A stretch of 40,599 bases of DNA from Symbiodinium natans (lineage: Eukaryota; Sar; Dinophyceae; Suessiales; Symbiodiniaceae). Position numbers and translations under genes: made by a program. The stretch covers positions 1 through 40,599 of the forward strand of contig CAJNDS010001028.1 in assembly GCA_905221605.1 (NCBI GenBank). Direction: 5' to 3'. Shown piece after piece: positions 22,001-37,400 of the stretch (the first letter of the stretch is position 1; each line of letters begins with the position of its first letter). Under the pieces are notes generated by a model. It had not been told where the DNA came from. It ran no database searches and saw nothing but the letters and a program-made list of their open reading frames with translations.

Positions 22001-25000
22001 CACACATTGGTGGCAATTAATCATACTTCTTGCCTTCTGTGACAATCGAGCACAAATTGGTGGCAACAAATCGCACTTCTTCCCTTCTGTGACAATCAAG
22101 CACAAAATGGTGACAACAAATCGTACTTCTTCCCTTCTGTGACAATCGAGCACAAATTGGTGACAATAAATCGTATTTCTTCCCTTCTGTGACAATCAAG
22201 CAGAAAATGGTGGCAACAAATCGTACTTCTTGGCAACAAATCGTACTTCTTCCCTTCTGTGACAATTGAGCACAAATTGGTGGCAACAAATCGTACTTCT
22301 TCCCTTCTATAACAATCGAGCACAAATTGGTGGCAAGGCATCGCACTTCTTCCCTTCTGAAACAATCGAGCACAAATTGGTGGCAACAAATCGTACTTCT
22401 TCCCTTCTATAACAAGCGAGCACAAATTGGTGGCAACAAATCATACTTCTCCCCTTCTGTAACAATCGAGCACAAATTGGTGGCAACAAGTCGTACTTCT
22501 TCCCTTCTATGACAATCGAGCACAAATTGGTGGTATTAAATCGTATTTCTTCCCTTCTATGACAATCGAGCACAATCGAGCACAATCGAGCACAAATTGG
22601 TGACAACAAACCGTACTTCTTCCCTTCTGTGACAATCGAGCACAAATTGGTGGCAACAAATCGTACTTCTTCCCTTCTGTGACAATCGAGCACCAATTGG
22701 TGGCAACAAATCGTACTTCTTCCCTTCTGTGACAATCGAGCACAAAATGGTGGCAACAAATCGTATTTCTTCCGTTCTCTGACAATCGAACACAAGTTGG
22801 TTACACCAAATCGTATGTCTTCCCTTCTATGACAATCGAGCACAAATTGGTAGCAACAAATCGTATTTCTTGGCTTCTGTGACAATCGAGCACAAATTGG
22901 AGACAACAAATCTTTTTTCTTCCCTTCTGAAACAATCGAGCACAAACTGGCAACAAATCGTATTTGTTCCCTTCTGTGATAATCGAGCACAAATTGATGG
23001 CAACAAATCCCTTCTGTGACAATCGAACACCAATTGGTGACACTAAATCGAATTTCTTCCCTTCTAAGATAATCGAGCACAAATTAGTGACAATAAATCG
23101 TTTTCTGAGATAATCGAGCACAAATTGGTGGCAAAAAAATCGTACTTCTTACCTTCTGTGACAATCGAGCACAAATTGGTGGCAACAAATCGTACTTCTT
23201 CCCTTCTGTGACACTCGAGCACAAATTGGTTGCAACAAACCGTATTTCTTCCCTTCTGAAACAATCGAGCACAAATTGACAACAAATCGTATTTCTTTCC
23301 TTCCGTGATAATCGAGCACAAAATGGTGGCAACAAATCGTACTTCTTCCCTTCTGTGACAATCGAGCACAAATTGGTGGCAACAAGTCGTACTTCTTCCC
23401 TTCTGTGACAATCGAGCTCAAATTGGTGGCAACAAATCGTATTTCTTCCCTTCTGTGATACTCGAGCGCAGATTTGTGGCAACAAGTCATACTTCTTCCC
23501 TTCTGTGACAATCGAGCACAAATTGATGGCAACAAATCGTACTTCTTCCCTTCTGTGACAATGGAGCACAAATTGGTGGCAACAAATCGTACTTCTTCCC
23601 TCTATGACAATCGAGTATAAACTCGTGGCATCAAATCGTATGAATTCCCTTCTATGACAATCGAGCACAAATTGGTGGTAACAAATCGTACTTCTTCCTT
23701 TCTATGACAATCGAGCAGAAATTGGTGACAACAAATCGAATTTCTTCCCTTCTGTCAATCGAGCACAAATTGGCGACAACAAATCGTATTTCTTGACTTC
23801 TATGACAATCGAGCACAAATTGGCGACAACAAATCGTACTTCTTTCCTTCTGTGACAATCGAGCACAAATTGGCGGCAACAAATCGTACTTCTTCCCTTC
23901 TGTGACAAACGAGCACAAATTGGTGGCAACAAATCGCACTTCTTCCCTTCTGTGACAATCGAACCCAAATTGGTGGCAAAAAATCGTATTTCTTCCTTTC
24001 TGTGACAATCGAGCACAAATTGGTGGCAACAAATCGCACTTCTTGCTTCCTGTGACAATCGAGCACAAATTGGTTGCAACAAAACGTACTTCTTCCCTTC
24101 TATGACAATCGAGCACAAATTGGTGGCAACCAATCATACTTCTTCCCTTCTGCGACAATCGAGCACAAATTGGCGGCAACAAATCGTACTTCTTCCCTTC
24201 TGTGACAATCGAGCACAAATTGGCGGCAAAAAATCATACTTCTTCCCTTCTGTGACAATCGAGCAGAATTTGGTGGCAACAAATTGTACTTCTTCCCTTG
24301 TGTGACAATCGAGCACAAATTGGTGACAACAAATCGTATTTCTTCCCTTCTGTGACAATCGAACACCAGTTGGTTGCAACAAAACGTACTTCATCCCTTC
24401 TGCGACAATCGAGCTCAAATTGGCAGCAACAAATCGTACTTCTTCCCTTCTGTGACAATCGAGCACAAATTGGTGGCAACAAATCGTATCTCTTCCCTTC
24501 TGTGACAATCGAGCACAAATTGGCGGCAACAAATCATACTTCTTCCCTTCTGTGACAATCGAGCACAGATTGGCGGCAACAAGTCGTACTTCTTCCCTTC
24601 TGTGACAATCGAGCTCAAATTGGTGGCAACAAATCGTATTTCTTCCCTTCTGTGACAATCGAGCATAAATTGATGGCAACAAGTCATACTTCTTCCCTTC
24701 TGTGACAATCGAGCACAAATTGATGGCAACAAATCGTACTTCTTCCCTTCTGTGACAATGGAGCACAAATTGGTGGCAACAAATCGTACTTCTTCCCTCT
24801 ATGACAATCGAGTATAAACTCGTGGCATCAAATCGTATTTCTTCCCTTCTATGACAATCGAGCACAAATTGGTGGTAACAAATCGTACTTCTTCCTTTCT
24901 ATGACAATCGAGCAGAAATTGGTGACAACAAATCGAATTTCTTGCCTTCTGTCAATCGAGCACAAATTGGCGACAACAAGTCGTATTTCTTGACTTCTAT

Positions 25001-28000
25001 GACAATCGAGCACAAATTGGCGACAACAAATCGTACTTCTTTCCTTCTGTGACAATCGAGCACAAATTGGCGGCAACAAATCGTACTTCTTCTTTTCTGT
25101 GACAAACGAGCACAATTTGGTGGCAACAAATCGCACTTCTTCCCTTCTGTGACAATGGAGCACAAATTGGTGGCAACAAATCGTACTTCTTCCCTCTATG
25201 ACAATCGAGTATAAACTCGTGGCATCAAATCGTATTTCTTCCCTTCTATGACAATCAAGCACAAATTGGTGGCAAAAAAACGTATTTCTTCCTTTCTGTG
25301 ACAATCGAGCACAAATTGGTGGTAACAAATCGTATTTCTTCCCTTCTGTAACAATCGAGCACAAATTGGTGGCAACAAATCGTACTTCTTCCCTTCTGCG
25401 ACAATCGAGCGCAAATTGGTGGCAAGAAATCGCACTTCTTCCCTTCTGAAACAATCGAGCCAAAATTGGTGGCAATAAATCGTACTTCTTCCCTTCTGTG
25501 ACAATAGACCACAAATTGGTGGCAACAAATCGTATTTCTTCCCTTCTGCGACAATCGAGCACAAATTTATTGGCAACAAACCGTACTTCTTCCCTTCTGT
25601 GACAACCGAGCAAAAACTGGCGGCAACAAATCGTACTTCATGCCTTCTGTGACAATCGAGCACAAATTGGTGGCAACAAATCGTACTTCTTCCCTTCTGT
25701 GACAATCGAGCACAATCGAGCACATATTGGTGACAACAATCGTACTTCTACCCTTCTGTGATACTCGAGCGCAGATTTGTGGCAACAAATCGTACTTCTT
25801 CCCTTCTGTGACAATCGAGCGCAAATTGGCGGTATTAAATCGTATTTCTTCCCTTCTGTGACAATCGAGCACAAATTGGTGGCAACGAATCGTACTTCTT
25901 CCCTTCTGTGACAATCGAGCACAAATCGGCGGCAACAAATCGTTTTTCTTCCCTTCTGTGACAATCGAGCACAAAATGGTGGCAACAAATCGTACTTCTT
26001 CCCTTCTGTGATAATCGAGCACAAATTGGTGGCAACAAATCATACTTCTTACCTCTGTGACAATCGAGCTCAAACTGGTGGTAACAAATCGTACTTCTTC
26101 CCTTCTATGACAATCGAGCACAAACTGGGGACAACAAGTCATACTTCTTCCCTTCTGTGACAGTCGAGCACAAATTGGTTGCAACAAAACGCACATCTTC
26201 CCTTCTGTGCACAAATTGGTGACAACAAATCGCACTTCTTCCCTTCTGTGACAATCGAGCACAAAATGGTGGCAACAAATCGTACTTCTTCCCTTCTGTG
26301 ACAATCGAGCACAAATTGGTGGCAACAAATCGTACTTCTTCCCTCCTGGTTGCAACAAAACGTACTTCTTCCCTTCTATGACAATCAAGCACACATTGGT
26401 GGCAACCAATCATACTTCTTCCCTTCTGCGACAATCAAGCACAAATTGGCGTTAACAAATCGTACTTCTTGCCTTCTGTGACAATCGAGCACAAATTGGC
26501 GGCAAAAAATCATACTTCTTCCCTTCTGTGACAATCGAGCAGAAATTGGTGGCAACAAATTGTACTTCTTCCCTTGTGTGACAGTCGAGCACAAATTGGT
26601 GACAACAAATCGTATTTCTTCCCTTCTGTGACAATCGAACAATCGAGCACAAATTGGCGGCAACAAATCGTACTTCTTCTCTTCTGTGACAATCGAGCAC
26701 AAATTGGCGGCAACAAATCATACTTCTTCCCTTCTGTGACAATCGAGCACAGATTGGCGGCAACAAATTGTACTTCTTCCCTTCTGTGATTATCGAGCAC
26801 AAATTGGTGGCAACAAATCGTACTTCTTCCCTTCTGTGACAATCGAACACAAATTGGTGGCAATAAATCGTACGTCTTCCCTTCTGTGAAAATCGAACAC
26901 AAATTGGCAGCAAGAAATCGTAATTCTTCTCTTCTGTGACAATGGAGAACAAATTGGTGGCAACAAATCGTATTTCTTCCTTTCTGTGACAATCGAGCAC
27001 AAATTGGTGACAATAAATCATATTTATTCCCTTCTGTGACAATCGAGCACAAATTGGTGGCAACGAATCGTACTTCTTCCCTCCTGTGACAATCGGCACA
27101 AATTTGCGGCAACAAATCGTATTTCTTCCTTTCTATGGCAATCGAACACAAATTGGTGATAACAAATCGTACTTCTTCCCTTCTGTGACAATCAAGCACA
27201 AATTGGTTGCAACAAACCGTACTTCTTCCCTTCTGTGACAATCGAACACAAATTGCTGGCAACAAATCGTACTTCTTCCCTTCTGTGACAATCGAGCACA
27301 AACTGGTGGCAACAAATCATACTTCTTCCCTTTTGTGACAACCGAGCACAAAATTGGTGGCAACAAATCGTATTTCTTCCCTTCTGTAACATTCGAGCAC
27401 AAATTGGCGGCAACAAATCGTACTTCTTCCCTTCTGTGACAATCGAGCACAAATTGGTGGCAACAAATTGTGCTTCCCTTCTGTGACAATCGAGCACAAA
27501 TTGCAAATCATACTTCTTCCCTTCTGTGACAATCGAGCAAAAATTGGTGGCAACAAATCGTATTTTTTTCTTCTGAAACAATCGAACACAAATTGGTGGC
27601 AACAAATCGTACTTCTTCCCTGCTGTGACAATCCAGCACAAATTGGCGACAACAAATCGTACTTCTTCCCTTCTGTGACAATCGAGCACAAATTGGTGGC
27701 AACCAATCGTACTTCTTCCCTTCTATAACAATCGAGCACAAATTGGTGGCAACAAATCATACTTCTCCTTCTGCAACAATCCAGTATAAATTGATGGCAA
27801 CAAGTCGTACTTCTTCCTTTCTGTGACAATCGAGCACAAATTGGTGGCAACAAATCGTACTTCTTCCCTGCTGTGACAATCGGGCACAAATTGGCGACAA
27901 TAAATCGTACTTCTTCCCTTCTGTGACAATCGAGCACAATCGAGCACATATTGGTGACAACAATCGTACTTCTACCCTTCTGTGATACTCGAGCGCAGAT

Positions 28001-28461
28001 TTGTGGCAACAAATCGTACTTCTTCCCTTCTGTGACAATCGAGCGCAAATTGGTGGTATTAAATCGTATTTCTTCCCTTCTGTGACAATCGAGCACAAAT
28101 TGGTGGCAACGAATCGTACTTCTTCCCTTCTGTGACAATCGAGCACAAATCGGCGGCAACAAATCGTTTTTCTTCCCTTCTGTGACAATCGAGCACAAAT
28201 TGGCGGCAACACATCATACTTCTTCCCTTCTGTGATAATCGAGCACAAATTGGTGGCAACAAATCATACTTCTTCCCTCTGTGACAATCGAGCTCAAACT
28301 GGTGGTAACAAATCGTACTTCTTCCCTTCGATGACAATCGAGCACAAACTGGGGACAACAAGTCATACTTCTTCCCTTCTGTGACAGTCGAGCACAAATT
28401 GGTTGCAACAAAACGCACATCTTCCCTTCTGTGACAATCTAGCACAAATTGGTGACAACAA
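18983..28461. repeat. 9479-bp HOR, copy 2 (complete)
   Basis: This is a full unit aligned base for base with copy 3 at offset 9479. Markers: C7 run 19832-19838, EcoRI sites at 20590-20595 and 23642-23647, and palindromes at 19321-19337 and 20469-20489. Between about 19321 and 19985 I see no difference from copy 3. Variants private to this copy include G at 21501, GC at 22338-22339 where the others have AA, and G and T at 24045 and 24047. It holds no gene. Confidence 0.95.
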
Positions 28462-31400
28462 ATCTCTTCCCTTCTATGTCTTCTATGATATTCGAACACT
28501 AAATGGTAGCAACAAATCATATTTCTTCTTTTCTGTGACAATCGAGCACAAATTGATGGCATCAAATCGTATTTCTTCCCTTCTGAAAAAATCGACCACA
28601 AATTGGTGACAACAGATCGTATTTCTTCCCTTCTGTGACAATCGAGCACAAATTGATGGCAAGAAATCGTTCTCTTCCCTTCTGTGATAATCGAACACAA
28701 ATTGCTGGCAACAAATCATTCTTCTTCCCTTCTATGAGAATCGAGCACAAATTGGTGGCAACAAATCATTCTTCTCTCCTTCTCTGATAATCGATTTCAA
28801 ATTGATTATATCAATTCGTATTTCTTCCCTTCTATGATAATCGAGCACAAATTGGTAACAACAGATCGTCTTTCTATCCTTCTATGACAATCGAACACAA
28901 ATTGGAGGAAATACATCCTTTTTCTTGTCTTCTGAAAGAATCGAATATAAATTGGCAACAAATCGTATTTCTCCCCTTCTATGATAATCGAGCACAAATT
29001 GATGACATGAAATCCCTTCTATAATAATCGACCACCAATTCGTGACACTAAATTGTATTTCTTCCCTTCTAACATAATCGAGCTCAAATTGGTGACAAAA
29101 AAGATCTTATTCCCTTCTGAGATAATCCAGCACAAATTGGTGGCAATAAATCGTATTTCTTCCCTTCTGTGACAATCGAGCACAAATTGGTGACAACAAA
29201 TCGTTCTTCTTGCTTCTTCTATGAGATTCGAGCTCAAATTGGTGAAGACAATGAATCGTATCTCTTCCCTTCTATGCTAATCGACCACAAATTGGTGGCA
29301 TCAAATCGTACCCCCCCACTTCTGTGACAATCGAGTACAAATTGGTGGCAATCAATCATACTTCTTCCCTTCTGTGACAATCGAGCGCAAATTGGTGGCA
29401 ACAAGTCATATTTCTTCCCTTCTGCGACAATCGAGCACAAATTGATGGCAAGAAATCGTTCTTCTTCCCTTCTATGATAATCAAGCAAAATTGATGGCAA
29501 CAAATCGTACTTCTTCCCTTCTCTGATAATCGAGCACAAGTTGGTGGCAATAAATCGTACTTCTTCCCTTCAATAATAATCCAGCATAAATTGGTGACAA
29601 CAAATCATATTTCTTGCCTTCTATGTCTTCTGTGATACTCGAGCACAAAATGGTTGCAACAAATCGTATTTTGTTTCTTTTCTGTGACAATCGAGCACAA
29701 ATTGGTGACAACAAATCGTACTTCTTCCCTTCTGTGATAATCGAGTACAAATTAGTGGCAACAAATTGTATTTCTTCAATTCTGTGACAATCGAGCACAA
29801 ATTGATGGCAAGAAATCGTATTTCTTGCCTTCTGTGACAATCCAGCACAAATTGGTGATAACAAATCGTTCTTCTTCCTTTCTATGAGAATCGAGCACAA
29901 ATTGGTGGCAACAAATCATTCTTCTTCCCTTCTCTGACAATCGGTTTCAAATTGATTATATCAATTTGTTTTTTTTCCCTTCTATGACAATCGAGCACAA
30001 ATTGCTAACAACAGATCGTATTTCTTCCCTTCTGTGACAATCGAACACAAATTGGAGGCAGCAAATCTGAATTCTTCCCTTCTGAAACAATCGAATATAA
30101 ATTGGCAATAAATCATATTTCTTGCCTTGTTGAGAATCGAGCACAAATTGATGACAACAAATCCCTTCTATATCAATCGACGACCAATTGGTGACACTAA
30201 ATCGTATTTCTTCCCTTCTAAGATAATCGAGCCCAAATTGGTGACAAAAACAAGATCTGTTTCCCTTCTGAGATAATCGTGCACAAATTGGTGGCAACAA
30301 ATCATATTTCTTGCCTTCTGTGACAATCGAGCACAAATTGGTGGCAACAAATCGTATTTCTCCCCTTCTGTGACAATCGAGCACAAATTGGTGGCAAGAA
30401 ATTGTACTTCTTCCCTTCTGAAATAATCGAGCACAGATTGAAGAAAATACATCGAACTTCTTCCCTTCTGTGACAATCGAGCATAAGTTGGTGGCAACAA
30501 ATCGCACTTCTTCCCTTCTGTGACAATCAAGCACAAAATGGTGACAACAAATCGTACTTCTTCCCTTCTGAAACAACCGAGCACAAGTTGACAACAAATC
30601 GTATTTCTTTCCTTCTGTGACAATCGAGCACAAATTGGTGGCAACAAATCATATTTCTTCCCTTCTGTGATAATCGAGCATAAATTGACACTAAATCATA
30701 CTTCTTCCCTTCTGTGACAATCGAGCAGAATTGGTGGCGTCAAATCGTACTTCTTCCCTTCTGTGACAATCGAGCACAAATTGGTGGCAATAAATCGTAT
30801 TTATTCCCTTCTGTGATAATCGAGCACAAATTGGTTGCAACAAATCATGCTTCTTCCCTTCTGTGACAATCGAGCACAAATTGGTGGCAACAAATCGTAC
30901 TTCTTCCCTTCTATGGCAATCGAGCGGCAACAAATCGTACTTCTTCCCTTCTGTGACAATCGAGCACAAATTGGTGGCAACAAATCGTTTTTCTTCCCTT
31001 CTATGACAATCGAACACAATCAAGCACAATCGAGCACAAATTGGTGGCAACAAATCGTACTCCTTCCCTTCTGTGACGATCGAGCACAAATTGGTGGCAA
31101 CAAATCGTGCTTCTTCCCTTCTGTGATAATCGAGCACAAATTGGCAACAAATCGTAGTTCTTCCCTTCTATGACAATCGAGCACAAATTGGTGGCAACAA
31201 ATCGTACTTCTTCCCTTCTGTGACAATCGAGAACAAATTGGTGACAGCAAATCGTACTTCTTCCCTTCTGTGACAATCGAGCACAAATTGGCGACAACAA
31301 ATCGTATTTCTTCCACTTCTGTGACAATCGAGCACAAATTGGTGACAAATCATACTTCTTCCCTTCTGTGACAATCGAGTATAAACTCGCGACAACAAAT

Positions 31401-34400
31401 CGTACTTCTTGCCTTCTGTGACAATCGAGCACAAATTGGTGGCAACAAATCGTATCTCTTCCTTTCTATAACAATCGAGCACACATTGGTGGCAATTAAT
31501 CATACTTCTTGCCTTCTGTGACAATCGAGCACAAATTGGTGGCAACAAATCGCACTTCTTCCCTTCTGTGACAATCAAGCACAAAATGGTGACAACAAAT
31601 CGTACTTCTTCCCTTCTGTGACAATCGAGCACAAATTGGTGACAATAAATCGTATTTCTTCCCTTCTGTGACAATCAAGCAGAAAATGGTGGCAACAAAT
31701 CGTACTTCTTGGCAACAAATCGTACTTCTTCCCTTCTGTGACAATTGAGCACAAATTGGTGGCAACAAATCGTACTTCTTCCCTTCTATAACAATCGAGC
31801 ACAAATTGGTGGCAAGAAATCGCACTTCTTCCCTTCTGAAACAATCGAGCACAAATTGGTGGCAACAAATCGTACTTCTTCCCTTCTATAACAAGCGAGC
31901 ACAAATTGGTGGCAACAAATCATACTTCTCCCCTTCTGTAACAATCGAGCACAAATTGGTGGCAACAAGTCGTACTTCTTCCCTTCTATGACAATCGAGC
32001 ACAAATTGGTGGCATTAAATCGTATTTCTTCCCTTCTATGACAATCGAGCACAATCGAGCACAATCGAGCACAAATTGGTGACAACAAACCGTACTTCTT
32101 CCCTTCTGTGACAATCGAGCACAAATTGGTGGCAACAAATCGTACTTCTTCCCTTCTGTGACAATCGAGCACCAATTGGTGGCAACAAATCGTACTTCTT
32201 CCCTTCTGTGACAATCGAGCACAAAATGGTGGCAACAAATCGTATTTCTTCCGTTCTCTGACAATCGAACACAAGTTGGTTACACCAAATCGTATGTCTT
32301 CCCTTCTATGACAATCGAGCACAAATTGGTAGCAACAAATCGTATTTCTTGGCTTCTGTGACAATCGAGCACAAATTGGAGACAACAAATCTTTTTTCTT
32401 CCCTTCTGAAACAATCGAGCACAAACTGGCAACAAATCGTATTTGTTCCCTTCTGTGATAATCGAGCACAAATTGATGGCAACAAATCCCTTCTGTGACA
32501 ATCGAACACCAATTGGTGACACTAAATCGAATTTCTTCCCTTCTAAGATAATCGAGCACAAATTAGTGACAATAAATCGTTTTCTGAGATAATCGAGCAC
32601 AAATTGGTGGCAAAAAAATCGTACTTCTTACCTTCTGTGACAATCGAGCACAAATTGGTGGCAACAAATCGTACTTCTTCCCTTCTGTGACACTCGAGCA
32701 CAAATTGGTTGCAACAAACCGTATTTCTTCCCTTCTGAAACAATCGAGCACAAATTGACAACAAATCGTATTTCTTTCCTTCCGTGATAATCGAGCACAA
32801 AATGGTGGCAACAAATCGTACTTCTTCCCTTCTGTGACAATCGAGCACAAATTGGTGGCAACAAGTCGTACTTCTTCCCTTCTGTGACAATCGAGCTCAA
32901 ATTGGTGGCAACAAATCGTATTTCTTCCCTTCTGTGATACTCGAGCGCAGATTTGTGGCAACAAGTCATACTTCTTCCCTTCTGTGACAATCGAGCACAA
33001 ATTGATGGCAACAAATCGTACTTCTTCCCTTCTGTGACAATGGAGCACAAATTGGTGGCAACAAATCGAACTTCTTCCCTTTATGACAATCGAGTATAAA
33101 CTCGTGGCATCAAATCGTATGAATTCCCTTCTATGACAATCGAGCACAAATTGGTGGTAACAAATCGTACTTCTTCCTTTCTATGACAATCGAGCAGAAA
33201 TTGGTGACAACAAATCGAATTTCTTCCCTTCTGTCAATCGAGCACAAATTGGCGACAACAAATCGTATTTCTTGACTTCTATGACAATCGAGCACAAATT
33301 GGCGACAACAAATCGTACTTCTTTCCTTCTGTGACAATCGAGCACAAATTGGCGGCAACAAATCGTACTTCTTCCCTTCTGTGACAAACGAGCACAAATT
33401 GGTGGCAACAAATCGCACTTCTTCCCTTCTGTGACAATCGAACCCAAATTGGTGGCAAAAAATCGTATTTCTTCCTTTCTGTGACAATCGAGCACAAATT
33501 GGTGGCAACAAATCGCACTTCTTCCCTCCTGTGACAATCGAGCACAAATTGGTTGCAACAAAACGTACTTCTTCCCTTCTATGACAATCGAGCACAAATT
33601 GGTGGCAACCAATCATACTTCTTCCCTTCTGCGACAATCGAGCACAAATTGGCGGCAACAAATCGTACTTCTTCCCTTCTGTGACAATCGAGCACAAATT
33701 GGCGGCAAAAAATCATACTTCTTCCCTTCTGTGACAATCGAGCAGAATTTGGTGGCAACAAATTGTACTTCTTCCCTTGTGTGACAATCGAGCACAAATT
33801 GGTGACAACAAATCGTATTTCTTCCCTTCTGTGACAATCGAACACCAGTTGGTTGCAACAAAACGTACTTCATCCCTTCTGCGACAATCGAGCTCAAATT
33901 GGCAGCAACAAATCGTACTTCTTCCCTTCTGTGACAATCGAGCACAAATTGGTGGCAACAAATCGTATCTCTTCCCTTCTGTGACAATCGAGCACAAATT
34001 GGCGGCAACAAATCATACTTCTTCCCTTCTGTGACAATCGAGCATAAATTGATGGCAACAAGTCATACTTCTTCCCTTCTGTGACAATCGAGCACAAATT
34101 GGTGGCAACAAATCGTATTTCTTCCCTTCTGTGACAATCGAGCATAAATTGATGGCAACAAGTCATACTTCTTCCCTTCTGTGACAATCGAGCACAAATT
34201 GATGGCAACAAATCGTACTTCTTCCCTTCTGTGACAATGGAGCACAAATTGGTGGCAACAAATCGTACTTCTTCCCTCTATGACAATCGAGTATAAACTC
34301 GTGGCATCAAATCGTATTTCTTCCCTTCTATGACAATCGAGCACAAATTGGTGGTAACAAATCGTACTTCTTCCTTTCTATGACAATCGAGCAGAAATTG

Positions 34401-37400
34401 GTGACAACAAATCGAATTTCTTGCCTTCTGTCAATCGAGCACAAATTGGCGACAACAAGTCGTATTTCTTGACTTCTATGACAATCGAGCACAAATTGGC
34501 GACAACAAATCGTACTTCTTTCCTTCTGTGACAATCGAGCACAAATTGGCGGCAACAAATCGTACTTCTTCTTTTCTGTGACAAACGAGCACAATTTGGT
34601 GGCAACAAATCGCACTTCTTCCCTTCTGTGACAATGGAGCACAAATTGGTGGCAACAAATCGTACTTCTTCCCTCTATGACAATCGAGTATAAACTCGTG
34701 GCATCAAATCGTATTTCTTCCCTTCTATGACAATCAAGCACAAATTGGTGGCAAAAAAACGTATTTCTTCCTTTCTGTGACAATCGAGCACAAATTGGTG
34801 GTAACAAATCGTATTTCTTCCCTTCTGTAACAATCGAGCACAAATTGGTGGCAACAAATCGTACTTCTTCCCTTCTGCGACAATCGAGCGCAAATTGGTG
34901 GCAAGAAATCGCACTTCTTCCCTTCTGAAACAATCGAGCCAAAATTGGTGGCAATAAATCGTACTTCTTCCCTTCTGTGACAATAGACCACAAATTGGTG
35001 GCAACAAATCGTATTTCTTCCCTTCTGTGACAATCGAGCACAAATTTATTGGCAACAAACCGTACTTCTTCCCTTCTGTGACAACCGAGCAAAAACTGGC
35101 GGCAACAAATCGTACTTCATGCCTTCTGTGACAATCGAGCACAAATTGGTGGCAACAAATCGTACTTCTTCCCTTCTGTGACAATCGAGCACAATCGAGC
35201 ACATATTGGTGACAACAATCGTACTTCTACCCTTCTGTGATACTCGAGCGCAGATTTGTGGCAACAAATCGTACTTCTTCCCTTCTGTGACAATCGAGCG
35301 CAAATTGGCGGTATTAAATCGTATTTCTTCCCTTCTGTGACAATCGAGCACAAATTGGTGGCAACGAATCGTACTTCTTCCCTTCTGTGACAATCGAGCA
35401 CAAATCGGCGGCAACAAATCGTTTTTCTTCCCTTCTGTGACAATCGAGCACAAAATGGTGGCAACAAATCGTACTTCTTCCCTTCTGTGATAATCGAGCA
35501 CAAATTGGTGGCAACAAATCATACTTCTTCCCTCTGTGACAATCGAGCTCAAACTGGTGGTAACAAATCGTACTTCTTCCCTTCTATGACAATCGAGCAC
35601 AAACTGGGGACAACAAGTCATACTTCTTCCCTTCTGTGACAGTCGAGCACAAATTGGTTGCAACAAAACGCACATCTTCCCTTCTGTGCACAAATTGGTG
35701 ACAACAAATCGCACTTCTTCCCTTCTGTGACAATCGAGCACAAAATGGTGGCAACAAATCGTACTTCTTCCCTTCTGTGACAATCGAGCACAAATTGGTG
35801 GCAACAAATCGTACTTCTTCCCTCCTGGTTGCAACAAAACGTACTTCTTCCCTTCTATGACAATCAAGCACACATTGGTGGCAACCAATCATACTTCTTC
35901 CCTTCTGCGACAATCAAGCACAAATTGGCGTTAACAAATCGTACTTCTTGCCTTCTGTGACAATCGAGCACAAATTGGCGGCAAAAAATCATACTTCTTC
36001 CCTTCTGTGACAATCGAGCAGAAATTGGTGGCAACAAATTGTACTTCTTCCCTTGTGTGACAGTCGAGCACAAATTGGTGACAACAAATCGTATTTCTTC
36101 CCTTCTGTGACAATCGAACAATCGAGCACAAATTGGCGGCAACAAATCGTACTTCTTCTCTTCTGTGACAATCGAGCACAAATTGGCGGCAACAAATCAT
36201 ACTTCTTCCCTTCTGTGACAATCGAGCACAGATTGGCGGCAACAAATTGTACTTCTTCCCTTCTGTGATTATCGAGCACAAATTGGTGGCAACAAATCGT
36301 ACTTCTTCCCTTCTGTGACAATCGAACACAAATTGGTGGCAATAAATCGTACGTCTTCCCTTCTGTGAAAATCGATCACAAATTGGCAGCAAGAAATCGT
36401 AATTCTTCTCTTCTGTGACAATGGAGAACAAATTGGTGGCAACAAATCGTATTTCTTCCTTTCTGTGACAATCGAGCACAAATTGGTGACAATAAATCAT
36501 ATTTATTCCCTTCTGTGACAATCGAGCACAAATTGGTGGCAACGAATCGTACTTCTTCCCTCCTGTGACAATCGGCACAAATTTGCGGCAACAAATCGTA
36601 TTTCTTCCTTTCTATGGCAATCGAACACAAATTGGTGATAACAAATCGTACTTCTTCCCTTCTGTGACAATCAAGCACAAATTGGTTGCAACAAACCGTA
36701 CTTCTTCCCTTCTGTGACAATCGAACACAAATTGCTGGCAACAAATCGTACTTCTTCCCTTCTGTGACAATCGAGCACAAACTGGTGGCAACAAATCATA
36801 CTTCTTCCCTTTTGTGACAACCGAGCACAAAATTGGTGGCAACAAATCGTATTTCTTCCCTTCTGTAACATTCGAGCACAAATTGGCGGCAACAAATCGT
36901 ACTTCTTCCCTTCTGTGACAATCGAGCACAAATTGGTGGCAACAAATTGTGCTTCCCTTCTGTGACAATCGAGCACAAATTGCAAATCATACTTCTTCCC
37001 TTCTGTGACAATCGAGCAAAAATTGGTGGCAACAAATCGTATTTTTTTCTTCTGAAACAATCGAACACAAATTGGTGGCAACAAATCGTACTTCTTCCCT
37101 GCTGTGACAATCCAGCACAAATTGGCGACAACAAATCGTACTTCTTCCCTTCTGTGACAATCGAGCACAAATTGGTGGCAACCAATCGTACTTCTTCCCT
37201 TCTATAACAATCGAGCACAAATTGGTGGCAACAAATCATACTTCTCCTTCTGCAACAATCCAGTATAAATTGATGGCAACAAGTCGTACTTCTTCCTTTC
37301 TGTGACAATCGAGCACAAATTGGTGGCAACAAATCGTACTTCTTCCCTGCTGTGACAATCGGGCACAAATTGGCGACAATAAATCGTACTTCTTCCCTTC

